Counted from the first letter of the stretch, positions 53,867 to 63,133 are shown. The stretch is 64,000 nucleotides of DNA from Ralstonia pickettii (GCF_030582395.1 NZ_CP104382.1:434001-498000); one strand, 5' to 3'. The notes: generated by a model from the letters alone, not told the origin. Translations and numbers: made by a program.

Positions 53867-54751
53867 GTGCGCTTCGACCTGACCGACCTCCGACTCTTCC
53901 TCCACACCGCCGAAGCCGGCAGCATCACGGCGGGCGCCGAACGCGCGCACCTCACATTGGCATCGGCCAGCGCCCGCATCCGCGGGATGGAAGACACGCT
54001 TGGCGTGCCCCTGCTCACGCGCAACCGGCGCGGCGTGGAAACGACCGCTGCGGGCCGCACGCTCGTCCACCATGCGCGCGTTGTCCTGCAACAGATGGAC
54101 CGCATGCGCGGTGAGCTGGGTGAGTACGCGCGTGGCCTCAAGGGCTACGTGCGGCTGCTTTCCAACACGGCGGCGATGACCGAGTTCCTGCCGGAAACGC
54201 TCAGCGCTTTTCTGGCCGCACACCCTGAAGTCGATATCGACCTGGAAGAGCTGGTGAGCCACGAGATTGTCGAAGCGATTGCGCAGGGGCGCGCCGACAT
54301 CGGCATCGTCAACGACGCGGTCGATCTGTCGGGGCTGGAAACCTTTCCGTTCCGCCACGATCGGCTGGTGCTGGTGACCGCGCGCGACCACCCGTTGGCG
54401 GAGCGCCGCGAACTGGCCTTCGTTGAAACGTTGCAGGAAGATTTTGTCGGCCTGACAGGCGACAACGCATTGCAGGCGTATCTGGCGGGGCACGCCGCAC
54501 GCGCCGGCCACCGGCTCAAATATCGCGTGCGCCTGCGCAGTTTCGACGCGGTATGCCGCATGGTGGAACGCAACGTGGGCGTGGGCGTCATTCCAGAGCA
54601 TGCGGCGATCCGTCTGCAACGCTCCATGGGCATCCGCCGTGTGCGCCTGACCGACGCCTGGGCGACGCGCCTGCTGCGCATCTGCGTGCGCTATTTCGAT
54701 GACCTGCCTGTCTTTGCGCGCCAGTTGATCGAGCATTTGCGCGAGGCCTGA
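53867..54751 (+). CDS. LysR-family transcriptional regulator, 294 aa
   Basis: I chose the GTG at 53867 (VRFDLTDLRLFLHTAEAGSITAGAERAHLTLASASARIRGMEDTLGVPLL), which is the standard LysR N-terminus; an ATG 12 codons upstream overlaps the operator. The helix-turn-helix lies at about residues 17-42. The effector domain has GYVRLLSNTAAMTEFLPETL and GIVNDAVDLSGLETFPF. Divergent from the TSUP transporter gene and likely its regulator. Confidence 0.9.
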   Translation: MRFDLTDLRLFLHTAEAGSITAGAERAHLTLASASARIRGMEDTLGVPLLTRNRRGVETTAAGRTLVHHARVVLQQMDRMRGELGEYARGLKGYVRLLSNTAAMTEFLPETLSAFLAAHPEVDIDLEELVSHEIVEAIAQGRADIGIVNDAVDLSGLETFPFRHDRLVLVTARDHPLAERRELAFVETLQEDFVGLTGDNALQAYLAGHAARAGHRLKYRVRLRSFDAVCRMVERNVGVGVIPEHAAIRLQRSMGIRRVRLTDAWATRLLRICVRYFDDLPVFARQLIEHLREA

Positions 54752-54884
54752 GCAGGGAGCGCGTCCGTCATTTGATGGATAGATGCTGTTTGAACTCGCG
54801 TCGGTGAAAACGCGTCGGTACACTGCAAGCAGTTGCGGGCCGCACAGCGCCACAAACGTGCGGCGCCGCACCAACCCTCCGCTC

Positions 54885-55418
54885 ATGGAGCACATCATGG
54901 CGTCTGCCGGTGTTCCCCCTGGTGTTCCGCCGATTGGCCTGTTGCACGCGGCGCGCGCGCTGCGCATCTACCGGCGCCACGAAATCAATGCGCTGGCGTG
55001 GATCGCGCTCGGCGTGTGCCTGCGCAGCCCGGCGCTGATAGCGGCTATCAGCGTTGCGTTGCTCATCGTGTGCGCGTGGTCGCTTACGCGGCACATCCAA
55101 TATATGAAGCCCCTGTATGAATTGCCGGTGTTCAGCCGCCTGCTGGCACACAGCGGCATGGCGTTCGCGGCCATCAATGCGGCGCTGCTGGCGGTGGAGC
55201 TGGCCACGGGGGCCGGGCGCGGCGCATGGTTTGATGCCGACGGCTGGCTTGCGCCGGCGTGGCCGCAGATTCTTCCGGACATGGCCGGCACCATTGAGCT
55301 GATGCTGGTGGGCGCCCAGTGGATCGTCGTGCTGGGTGTGGTGGTTGCCGCAACCGCCTGGGCGTGGCTGAGCCTGGGTGGCGGCCGATCGCTGCGTTTT
55401 CCGCCGCGCTCGCAATGA
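54885..55418 (+). CDS. Integral membrane protein of unknown function, 177 aa
   Basis: Start at MEHIMASAG (54885), with a second Met at 54897 as alternative. Four membrane helices are predicted (LRSPALIAAISVALLIVCAWSL, MAFAAINAALLAVELATG, the IELMLVGAQWIVVLGVVVAATAWAWL pair). No family is recognised. It follows the LysR gene by 133 bases on the same strand. Confidence 0.65.
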   Translation: MEHIMASAGVPPGVPPIGLLHAARALRIYRRHEINALAWIALGVCLRSPALIAAISVALLIVCAWSLTRHIQYMKPLYELPVFSRLLAHSGMAFAAINAALLAVELATGAGRGAWFDADGWLAPAWPQILPDMAGTIELMLVGAQWIVVLGVVVAATAWAWLSLGGGRSLRFPPRSQ

Positions 55419-55452
55419 GCGTATGGCTCGGGACAATCCGGGCTGGTCTGGC

Positions 55453-55466
55453 GGAGGAATTCCTCC
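55453..55466 (+). promoter_or_regulatory. Perfect 14-bp palindrome at the acyl-CoA synthetase promoter
   Basis: GGAGGAATTCCTCC is a perfect palindrome directly followed by TATAAG, a possible -10 box, so a bound protein would block the promoter. About 60 bases further, GGAGCGTG (55529-55536) and CACGCTCC (55545-55552) form a leader hairpin ending just before the ribosome binding site AGGAGA of the gene at 55571. Confidence 0.55.
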
Positions 55467-55570
55467 TATAAGTGGCGATGTCGGTTGCAGGTGCGTTTCC
55501 GTAGCGCCCGGACGAGGCGCGTGCTGTTGGAGCGTGCGTAACACCACGCTCCGAACCCCAGGAGACAGGC

Positions 55571-57268
55571 ATGACATCGCTGGACGCTTTCCTGCGGTGC
55601 CGCGACTTTCTGCTCGCGCACCGTGAGGATTACGACACCGCTGTGCGCGATTTTGCATGGCCCCAATTGGACCGCTTCAACTGGGCGCTGGATTATTTCG
55701 ACGCCATGGCGCGTGGCAACGACGCCATCGCGCTCTGGGTCGTCGACGATCAGGGCAACGAGACGCGGCTGTCGTTCGCGCAGATGGCCGAGCGGTCGGC
55801 GCGCGTGGCCAACCATTTTCGGGCGCTTGGTGTGCAGCGTGGGGATCGCATCCTGCTTATGCTCGGCAACGTGCCCGGGCTGTGGGATGTAATGCTCGCC
55901 AGCATCAAGATCGGCGCGGTCATCATCCCGGCCACCACGCTGCTCACCGCCGAAGACCTGCGTGAACGCATCGCCATGGGCGAGGTGAGCCACGTGGTGG
56001 TGGGCGCGGCGGACTGCGCCAAGCTCGACGCTGTATCGGGCACCTTCACGCGCATTGCGATCGGTACGGACAAGGCGCCGGCGGGCTGGCACCGCTTTGA
56101 AGACGCCTACGATGCCCCAGCCGAGTTCACGCCTGACGCACCCACGGAGGCTAGCGATCCGTTGCTGCTGTACTTCACGTCCGGTACCACGTCCAAACCC
56201 AAACTCGTGATGCACACGCATGCGAGCTATCCGGTCGGGCATCTGTCCACCCTGTACTGGATCGGCCTGCGCCCGGGGGATGTGCACTGGAACATCAGCT
56301 CGCCCGGCTGGGCCAAGCACGCGTGGAGCTGCTTCTTCGCGCCGTGGAATGCCGGCGCCACCGTCTTCATCTACAACTACGCGCGCTTCGAGCCTAAAGC
56401 AGTGCTGGATGTGCTCTGCCGGGCCAAGGTGACGACGCTGTGCGCACCGCCCACGGTGTGGCGCATGTTGATCCAGGAAGACTTGGCCGCGTGGAAGCCC
56501 GCCCTGCGCGAACTCGTGGGCGCGGGCGAGCCGCTCAACCCCGAGGTGATCGAACGGGTGCGCGCGGCGTGGGGCATCACCATTCGCGACGGCTACGGCC
56601 AGACCGAAACCACCTGCCAGATCGGCAACAGCCCGGGGCAGCCCGTCAAGGCAGGCTCGATGGGTCGGCCGCTGCCCGGATACCGCATCACGCTGCGCGA
56701 CCCCGACGGCCACGAAGCCGAAGAGGGCGAGATCTGCATCGAATTGGATTCACGGCCGACCGGCCTGATGGAAGGCTACGCCGGCAACGCCGACAAAACC
56801 GCCGAAGCCATGCGCGGCGGCGTGTATCACACCTCCGACATTGCGGCGCGCGATGCGAGCGGCTACCTGACCTACGTCGGCCGCGCCGACGACGTATTCA
56901 AGGCATCGGATTACCGTGTCAGCCCATTTGAGCTTGAGAGCGTGCTGATCGAGCACCCGGCCATCGCAGAGGCCGCCGTTGTGCCGAGCCCCGACCCGTT
57001 GCGCCTGGCCGTGCCGAAAGCATTCCTCGTCCTGCGGGCGGGGCATGAGGCCGGCCCGGAACTGGCGCGCGAGATCCTCCGGTTTTGCCGCAGCCGATTG
57101 GCTTCCTACAAACGCGTGCGCCGCATCGAATTTGCCGACCTGCCCAAAACCATCTCGGGCAAGATCCGGCGCGTCGAACTGCGCATGCGTGAAGCCGCGC
57201 GCAGCGAGCACACCGCGGGCGTACGCAACCTGCAGGAATATTGGGAAGAGGATTTTCCTGCCGACTGA
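55571..57268 (+). CDS. Acyl-CoA synthetase (AMP-forming, medium-chain/aromatic type), 565 aa
   Basis: Activates a carboxylic acid to its CoA thioester via an acyl-adenylate. The P-loop YFTSGTTSKPKLVMH, the A5 motif DGYGQTETT, A7 YHTSDIAARDASGYLTYVGRADDVFKASDYRVSP and the C-terminal catalytic lysine region LPKTISGKIRRVEL are intact. The SSPGWAKHAWSCFFAPW segment is shared with medium-chain and benzoate-type ligases. Substrate not fixed by the sequence. No beta-oxidation genes adjoin it. It has a palindromic promoter. Confidence 0.92.
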   Translation: MTSLDAFLRCRDFLLAHREDYDTAVRDFAWPQLDRFNWALDYFDAMARGNDAIALWVVDDQGNETRLSFAQMAERSARVANHFRALGVQRGDRILLMLGNVPGLWDVMLASIKIGAVIIPATTLLTAEDLRERIAMGEVSHVVVGAADCAKLDAVSGTFTRIAIGTDKAPAGWHRFEDAYDAPAEFTPDAPTEASDPLLLYFTSGTTSKPKLVMHTHASYPVGHLSTLYWIGLRPGDVHWNISSPGWAKHAWSCFFAPWNAGATVFIYNYARFEPKAVLDVLCRAKVTTLCAPPTVWRMLIQEDLAAWKPALRELVGAGEPLNPEVIERVRAAWGITIRDGYGQTETTCQIGNSPGQPVKAGSMGRPLPGYRITLRDPDGHEAEEGEICIELDSRPTGLMEGYAGNADKTAEAMRGGVYHTSDIAARDASGYLTYVGRADDVFKASDYRVSPFELESVLIEHPAIAEAAVVPSPDPLRLAVPKAFLVLRAGHEAGPELAREILRFCRSRLASYKRVRRIEFADLPKTISGKIRRVELRMREAARSEHTAGVRNLQEYWEEDFPAD

Positions 57269-57354
57269 TTTACGCGTTGCGTGTTGGCATTTCGGCACCC
57301 ACGGAACGTGCGGCCGCTCGACCGCTCGTTCCGTGGCGCCAGCGCTGCGGGATA

Positions 57355-57696
57355 TCAGCGCGACGAGCGCGGGACCAGGCGCAGTTGGCGCACGCGATCC
57401 AGATCGTAGGCGGGGACGCCGCCGTGCGGCAGCGATGCCCGCGAGGCCGCGAGGTCGCGGCCGCGCACGATGACCGGCGCGAGCGAGCCTGCTCGGATCA
57501 AGTCCGACGCAGCCAACTCTATCCAGTCGCGGTAATTTCGATAGACCTCTTCGGCCGAAATCTTCTGATGAGCGCAATCGCAGAGCGACAGCGCTTCGGA
57601 CGTGACGAAACAGCTCACGACCTTGCCGTCGACGATGGCTTGGAAGAACAGGTCGCCTACGGACCTGAAAGTCTTGCCGGTGAAAGAAATGTTCAT
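57355..57696 (-). CDS. DUF1488 family protein, 113 aa
   Basis: GGGGGGAGC precedes the ATG at 57696. The N-terminus MNISFTGKTFRSVGDLFFQAIVDGKVVSCFVTSEALSLC matches small DUF1488-type proteins, with the VSxEAL pattern; the C-terminal half (ASDLIRAGSLAPVIVRGRDL) is an extension. Cytosolic, with no catalytic motif. Function of the family is unknown. Confidence 0.72.
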   Translation of the reverse strand: MNISFTGKTFRSVGDLFFQAIVDGKVVSCFVTSEALSLCDCAHQKISAEEVYRNYRDWIELAASDLIRAGSLAPVIVRGRDLAASRASLPHGGVPAYDLDRVRQLRLVPRSSR

Positions 57697-57962
57697 GATG
57701 CTCCCCCCATTGATCGGGCCGCCGGTTGAGCGGCGTGCCCCACATGCCGCTTTCGCGGCGTAGTGGCCACATGCAGGAGCTTGATTTCCGAATGGAGGGA
57801 TGACGATGCCCCGGATGTGGAATCGATCCGGATGCAATTGACCCAGTGAAGCGGGTCGGACTGTCCCTCGGTGCCGTTATGCCGGTCTGTCAATTCGGTG
57901 TGACTGCGATTCGCTCTCGCGCTGCGACCTTCCCCGTACAAATCTTGCTTATGTTTTTATGG

Positions 57963-58163
57963 TTACCACAATCGATGCAGCAGCCCGAGCCCAATAGCGA
58001 TGGAGATGGCCAGCAACCAGAGGAAAACGGTAGAGGCGCGCGTAGAAGGAAGGCGCGTTTGGAAAAGGCGCCGACGCGTAGGAATCACCTGCCAATTGGC
58101 AGTGTGTCGTTCCCACCCCAGACGAGCAGTCAAGCCCGCCGTTCCCCGTTTCATTGTTCCCAT
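57963..58163 (-). CDS. Small C-terminal-anchored membrane protein, 66 aa
   Basis: GGGAG lies five bases before the ATG at 58163. The basic N-terminal half (MGTMKRGTAGLTARLGWERH and onward) is followed by a single membrane helix at the very C-terminus (STVFLWLLAISIAIGLGLL), ending HRLW. The overlapping plus-strand frame is less protein-like. No family is recognised. Confidence 0.45.
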   Translation of the reverse strand: MGTMKRGTAGLTARLGWERHTANWQVIPTRRRLFQTRLPSTRASTVFLWLLAISIAIGLGLLHRLW

Positions 58164-58582
58164 GGCCCGCTCCCGGAAGCTCGTCGATGCCCCGTATTTA
58201 CTTTTATTTAATTCTGCTTTTCTTCGATTGCATTCTAGGACACTCTATGCAGACCGCTAGCGCCCCTTGGCATGATTCTTATCCTCCATTTGGCTCATAA
58301 ACGGGAGGCTTAGGACATATTGGGGAGGCGAATATGAAGTGATATTCATCACCTTAGAAGCCGATTAATCGATACGCAAACGCTTACGTTTGAAATGTAT
58401 CCCAGTCATTCTTCGTAACAAGCCCACAAGGCGACGCCGATAGAGTCATACGTTTCCGACAGCGGCATGGTGCAAGACTGCACAGAAACGGGGCTCGAGC
58501 GTAGAACAACAAGAATGCTGCGCGGGCTGCGGTACAGTGCCGCGGGGCTGGCTAAGCATTAGAAAAGGTGCAGGACATCGAC
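58164..58582. promoter_or_regulatory. AT-richer intergenic region with two palindromes
   Basis: This 419-bp stretch has no supportable gene and is clearly AT-richer than its surroundings. Two exact dyads occur: GTGAT-ATTC-ATCAC (58339-58352) and CAAACG-CTTA-CGTTTG (58377-58392). They lie about 190-240 bp upstream of the SxxK hydrolase gene and are candidate operators. No convincing -35/-10 pair was found nearby. Confidence 0.45.
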
Positions 58583-59641
58583 ATGACGCAAGTAAGACGC
58601 GCCCGGAACATCAGGGCGCTGGCAGGGCTCGGGCGTTTGGGGGGCGCCGCCTTGATGGCATCGACAATATGGGCGGTAACGACCGCCGCGCTTGCTGCCC
58701 CGCCCAGCTTGGCAACACGCCGCGCCGCCGTGGAGTCGACGTTGGCGCGTGCGGCCAGTTGTCAGCAAATGGGCGATTACTACTGGGAAATCGGCGACGC
58801 TGATGGCGTGCTGATGCGGGGGCAGCGCGGCCAGCGCATCGGCGCCAACAAGACCGTGCGGTTGGGATCGGCATCAAAATGGGTGTTCGGCGCCTACGTG
58901 GTCGAGCGCGCGAATGGCAAGCCCACATCCGCCCAGATCGATGCACTTACCATGCGCTCCGGCTACGACGGGCTCAATCCGCTGCTCTGCAATCGAAACG
59001 ACACCGTGCAGAGCTGCTTTCAGCGCGGTCGCAACGCGACCTTCACGCCCGGGCACGTCGGACGCTTCAGTTACAACGGCGGCCATGACCAGAAGCTGCT
59101 GATCGATCTCGGCCTGGGCCGTGCCGACGCCGAGGCGCTCAACAACGACCTCGACCGACAGCTTGCCAATACCCCCGGCGCGCGCGAAGGTGGCCAGCCG
59201 CTCGGCATCCGCTTTCTCGCACCCGAACCGGCTGGCGGGATGATCGCCACGCCGGCAGGATACGGGCAGTTCCTGCGCCGCCTCATCCGCGGCGACTATC
59301 AGCTCGGCAAGATGCTCGGTCAGCATGCCGTTTGCACCGAGCCCGGTACCTGTCCGACCGCTGTCAGCACGCCGGCTGCACTGCCGTGGCATTACGCGCT
59401 CAATTACTGGATCGAAGATCAGCCCGGCGGCGACGGCGCATTCAGCTCGGCCGGTGCATTCGGTTTCTACCCTTGGATCACCGCCGACAAGCGCCACTAC
59501 GGCATGCTCGTTCGCGAGACGCTCGCCCCACGCGCGTATGTGCGCAGCGCGGCATGCGGCGCACTGATCCGCCGTGCGTTTGCCGAAGGTAAGCCGCAGC
59601 TTCCCGCCGATGGCGCCGGGAGCGCCGACTTCGGCGACTAA
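58583..59641 (+). CDS. Exported SxxK serine hydrolase (beta-lactamase/penicillin-recognising fold), 352 aa
   Basis: A signal sequence ends near ALAAPPS. The active-site motif SASK lies at residues 96-99, preceded by LG as in class C enzymes. SYN at 163-165 can serve as the second (SxN/YxN) motif, 67 residues later. A clear KTG motif is not seen. Two cysteine pairs (CNRNDTVQSC, CTEPGTC) could form disulfides. Likely a periplasmic esterase or peptidase-like hydrolase rather than a resistance beta-lactamase. Two peptidase genes follow. Confidence 0.75.
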   Translation: MTQVRRARNIRALAGLGRLGGAALMASTIWAVTTAALAAPPSLATRRAAVESTLARAASCQQMGDYYWEIGDADGVLMRGQRGQRIGANKTVRLGSASKWVFGAYVVERANGKPTSAQIDALTMRSGYDGLNPLLCNRNDTVQSCFQRGRNATFTPGHVGRFSYNGGHDQKLLIDLGLGRADAEALNNDLDRQLANTPGAREGGQPLGIRFLAPEPAGGMIATPAGYGQFLRRLIRGDYQLGKMLGQHAVCTEPGTCPTAVSTPAALPWHYALNYWIEDQPGGDGAFSSAGAFGFYPWITADKRHYGMLVRETLAPRAYVRSAACGALIRRAFAEGKPQLPADGAGSADFGD

Positions 59642-59792
59642 CGTACCTTGCAGATCAAGCGGGCAAGCCATCGCCTAACGTGATTGGAGGTGGCGCCGCA
59701 TCCTGCCGGCGACCTGGGCGAACTGCGCGACTTGGGCGCCTTCGGCACGCCGGTTGCGACGCACGGGCCACCTACCTACATGGAGATGGCCC

Positions 59793-61391
59793 ATGGTCCG
59801 GCACCCCCTGCGCGGCAGCGAACGCACCATTCCTCAAGACGCCCGCATCCTCGGCGATGCGCACCCGGCGGAGCAGATTCAAGCGCTCGTGCAATTACGC
59901 CGCCCGAATGAGGCTGATCTCGATGCACGCCTGTCCGGATTCGCCCACGCGCATGCCGCCGGGACTCCACCGCCCACACCGCTCACCCGCGAACAATGGG
60001 CCGCCCAGTTTGGCGCCACCACGGACGACATCGACGCCGTTCGCGCGTTTGCCCACGAACACGGCCTGCAAGTGACTGAGGTGAACGTGGCCGCCGCCAC
60101 CGTCACGCTCGAGGGCACCGTTGAACAATTCTGCCGCGCGTTCGATACGCACCTGCACCGCGTCGCGCACGGCGACTGCGAATACCGAGGGCGTTCGGGC
60201 CCGCTGCGGTTGCCGGAGTCTTTGCAGGACGTGGTGGTTGCCGTGCTGGGGCTCGACTCACGCCCGCAGGCGGAGCCGCATTTCCGTTTTGCGCCGCTGC
60301 CCACGGGGTCGACTGAGCCGGGAGGCATCCGGCCCGCGCGTGCGGCCCCGACTGCGTCCTATACGCCGGTGCAGCTCGCTCAGCTCTACGGCTTTCCGCA
60401 GGGCGATGGCGCAGGGCAGTGCATTGCGTTTGTCGAACTTGGCGGCGGCTATCGGGAAGATGATCTGCGAGCGTACTTCCAGGAGCTTGGCGTGCCGATG
60501 CCGACGGTGACGGCCGTGCCGGTCGGGCAGGGCGCCAATCGGCCAACGGGGGACCCGGGCGGCCCGGACGGCGAAGTCATGCTCGACCTGGAGGTGGCAG
60601 GCGCCGCGGCCCCAGGCGCCACACTGGCCGTCTACTTCACGGTGAATACCGATGCCGGTTTCGTGCAGGCCATCAACGCCGCCATCCATGACACCAAGCT
60701 GCGGCCATCGGTGCTGTCCATCAGTTGGGGCGCGCCCGAAAGCGCGTGGACGCCGCAGGCCATGCAAGCCGTGAACGCCGCACTGCAAAGCGCGGCCACG
60801 ATGGGCGTGACGGTGTGTGTGGCATCGGGCGATAGCGGCTCCAGCGACGGCCAGCCCGATCGCGCAGACCACGTGGACTTTCCCGCCTCCAGCCCATACG
60901 CGCTGGCATGCGGCGGCACCAGCGTGCGCGCCAGCGGCAACCGCATCGCCGAGGAAACGGTGTGGAACGACGGCGCACAGGGCGGCGCGGGCGGCGGCGG
61001 GATCAGCGCCGTCTTCGCGCTGCCGAGTTGGCAGCAGGGCTTGGCCGCCCAGGAGACGCAGGGCGAAAGTGTGCCGCTCGCGCGGCGCGGCGTGCCCGAT
61101 GTGTCGGCCGATGCCGACCCGCTGACGGGCTACGTCGTCCGCGTGGATGGCGAGACCGGCGTCGTGGGCGGCACCAGCGCGGCCGCGCCGCTGTGGGCTG
61201 CGCTCATCGCGCGCATCAATGCCATCAAGGGGCGGCCGGCGGGGTATCTGCATGCGCGGCTGTATCGGAACCCGGGCGCGTTCAACGACATCAAGCAGGG
61301 CAACAACGGCACCTTTGCCGCCGCGCCCGGCTGGGACGCCTGCACTGGCCTGGGCAGCCCCAAGGGCGACGCGATCGCCAACCTTTTTTAG
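59793..61391 (+). CDS. S53 (sedolisin/kumamolisin-type) serine-carboxyl peptidase, 532 aa
   Basis: The first ~190 residues are the pro-kumamolisin activation domain (PLTREQWAAQFGATTDDIDAVRAFAHEHGLQV). The catalytic Glu261 and Asp265 (DGEVMLDLEVAG), oxyanion Asp in ASGDSGSSDG and Ser462 (GGTSAAAP) give the family's Glu-Asp-Ser triad with correct spacing. The late DACTGLGSPKGD fits the calcium site. S53 enzymes are usually secreted and act at acid pH, yet no classical signal peptide is visible. The start at 59793 is chosen because the frame upstream is not protein-like. Confidence 0.93.
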   Translation: MVRHPLRGSERTIPQDARILGDAHPAEQIQALVQLRRPNEADLDARLSGFAHAHAAGTPPPTPLTREQWAAQFGATTDDIDAVRAFAHEHGLQVTEVNVAAATVTLEGTVEQFCRAFDTHLHRVAHGDCEYRGRSGPLRLPESLQDVVVAVLGLDSRPQAEPHFRFAPLPTGSTEPGGIRPARAAPTASYTPVQLAQLYGFPQGDGAGQCIAFVELGGGYREDDLRAYFQELGVPMPTVTAVPVGQGANRPTGDPGGPDGEVMLDLEVAGAAAPGATLAVYFTVNTDAGFVQAINAAIHDTKLRPSVLSISWGAPESAWTPQAMQAVNAALQSAATMGVTVCVASGDSGSSDGQPDRADHVDFPASSPYALACGGTSVRASGNRIAEETVWNDGAQGGAGGGGISAVFALPSWQQGLAAQETQGESVPLARRGVPDVSADADPLTGYVVRVDGETGVVGGTSAAAPLWAALIARINAIKGRPAGYLHARLYRNPGAFNDIKQGNNGTFAAAPGWDACTGLGSPKGDAIANLF

Positions 61392-61404
61392 CAGCGAGGC
61401 ACGC

Positions 61405-62985
61405 ATGACCACCACCGACCAGCCGTTCTTCGACCCGACCGCTTACGGCAACGGCCCCGACGACAGCGTGACCGACACCAGCGAGGGCATGGCGATCACG
61501 CACCACGCCGTGCGCATCGGCGGACGCGACATCGCTTACACCGCGCATGCCGGCCACCTCGTTACGGTCGACCCGAGCAGTTCGCAGCCGGTGGCGAAGA
61601 TGTTCCATGTGGCCTTTGTGGCCAATGCCCCGGAAGGCGGCGCGCAGGCGCGGCCGGTCACGTTCTTCTATAACGGCGGACCGGGGTCTTCGGCGGTGTT
61701 CGTGCTGCTCGGGTCGTTTGCGCCGCGCCGCATCGTGACGTCGATGCCGTCGTTCACGCCGCCTGCGCCGTATCGCATGGAAGACAACCCCGACAGCCTG
61801 CTCGATCGCTCGGACCTTGTCTTCATCAACCCTGTGGGCACCGGCTATTCGACAGCCATCGCGCCCAAGCGCAACCTCGATTTCTGGGGCGTTGACCAGG
61901 ACGCGCGCAGCATCGCGCAGTTCATCAAGCGCTGGCTGACCGCCAATGATCGATGGAATTCGCCCAAGTTTCTGTTTGGCGAGTCTTACGGCACGGCGCG
62001 TTCCTGCGTGCTCTCGTACCTGCTGCACGAGGACGGGGTCGACCTGAACGGCATCACGCTGCAGTCTTCCATCCTCGACTACACACAGGCAGGCAATCCG
62101 GTCGGGCTTTTACCGACGTGCGCGGCAGATGCGTGGTTCCACAAGCGCGCAACTGCCCCCAAAGGCGGACCGCTGCCCACAGACGTGGGCGACTTTGCGG
62201 AAGCCGCCGCCGTCTTTGCCAGCACCGAATACGAAAAGGCGCTCGCCGAACCCGCGCATGCCGATCCGGTCGTGCTCAAGACGTTGTCTGCCCTCACTGG
62301 CATCGATGCGGCGACGTTGCAGGGCTGGCGGCTCGATGTGGCAGCGTCCGACGGCGCGGGCACGTCGTTGTTCCTGACCACGCTGCTGGCTGACAAGGGC
62401 TTGTCGCTGGGTGCGTACGACGGTCGCGTCACTGGTATTCACACCGGCATTGCGGCCAGCGTGAATCCAAACTCCGGCGGCAATGATCCGACCATGACGG
62501 CGGTGTCCGGCGTCTACACCGCCATGTGGAACACCTACCTGAACGCCGATTTGAAGTTCACGTCCAACTCGGCCTTCACGGATTTGAACGACCAAGCCTT
62601 CCGCCACTGGGATTTCCGCCACACCGATCCGACCGGCGCGCAGAAAGGGCTCGATGCCAATGGCAATGTCGCGCTGTACACGGCGGGCGACCTGGCCGCC
62701 ACGATGAGCCTGAACGTGGATCTGAAAGTGTTCTCCGCCAACGGCTACTACGACTTCGTCACGCCGTTCTACCAGACCATGCTCGACCTGAAGGCGATGC
62801 CCTTGCTCGATGCCGATGTACGCAAGAACCTGTCGGCGGGGTTCTACCCATCGGGGCACATGGTGTATTTGGATGGCGGCTCACGCACGGCATTGAAGGC
62901 CGACCTCGCGCGCCTGTATGACGCCGCCACGACCGACCACCAGGCCGTTGCGCGCATTCGCATGCTGCAGGCGCGCAAGGCGTGA
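61405..62985 (+). CDS. S10 serine carboxypeptidase-like protein, 526 aa
   Basis: Starts 13 bases after the S53 stop, so they form one unit. The substrate-binding FYNGGPGSSAVFVLLGSFAP, the nucleophile elbow FGESYGTAR (Ser194), Asp450 in NGYYDFVTP and His485 in YPSGHMVYLD give a complete triad. S10 enzymes remove C-terminal residues, usually at acid pH. No signal peptide is visible. Pairing with the endopeptidase suggests stepwise protein breakdown, which is inference. Confidence 0.92.
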   Translation: MTTTDQPFFDPTAYGNGPDDSVTDTSEGMAITHHAVRIGGRDIAYTAHAGHLVTVDPSSSQPVAKMFHVAFVANAPEGGAQARPVTFFYNGGPGSSAVFVLLGSFAPRRIVTSMPSFTPPAPYRMEDNPDSLLDRSDLVFINPVGTGYSTAIAPKRNLDFWGVDQDARSIAQFIKRWLTANDRWNSPKFLFGESYGTARSCVLSYLLHEDGVDLNGITLQSSILDYTQAGNPVGLLPTCAADAWFHKRATAPKGGPLPTDVGDFAEAAAVFASTEYEKALAEPAHADPVVLKTLSALTGIDAATLQGWRLDVAASDGAGTSLFLTTLLADKGLSLGAYDGRVTGIHTGIAASVNPNSGGNDPTMTAVSGVYTAMWNTYLNADLKFTSNSAFTDLNDQAFRHWDFRHTDPTGAQKGLDANGNVALYTAGDLAATMSLNVDLKVFSANGYYDFVTPFYQTMLDLKAMPLLDADVRKNLSAGFYPSGHMVYLDGGSRTALKADLARLYDAATTDHQAVARIRMLQARKA

Positions 62986-63001
62986 GCCCACAGTTTGCGG
63001 A

Positions 63002-63133
63002 TCAATACCCGCGGTAGTACGGATGGTAGTAATGCGGGCGGTCGTAGTAGCCGCCTGCCGGAACCACCACGCAGGCGCTCAGCGCAGAGGTGGCGGCAGC
63101 AGCAAGGATGAGCAGGGCGATAGTGCGTTTCAT
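63002..63133 (-). CDS. Small lipoprotein, 43 aa
   Basis: AAGGAG precedes the ATG at 63133. The N-terminus MKRTIALLILAAAATSALSAC carries a lipobox (LSAC) with the lipidated Cys at position 20. The mature 24 residues are Tyr/His/Pro/Gly-rich (GGYYDRPHYYHPYYRGY). Function unknown; such peptides resemble YXH-type envelope mini-lipoproteins. Convergent with the S10 gene. Confidence 0.72.
   Translation of the reverse strand: MKRTIALLILAAAATSALSACVVVPAGGYYDRPHYYHPYYRGY

Noticed and set aside
55453-55466. The 14-bp palindrome as a ribosome binding site for an upstream small gene
   Set aside because: No start codon with an extended open frame follows at suitable spacing; promoter overlap is the better reading.
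58583-59641. A true beta-lactamase resistance gene
   Set aside because: SxxK and SxN are present, but no KTG-type third motif is seen and the surrounding genes are peptidases, so resistance is not supported.
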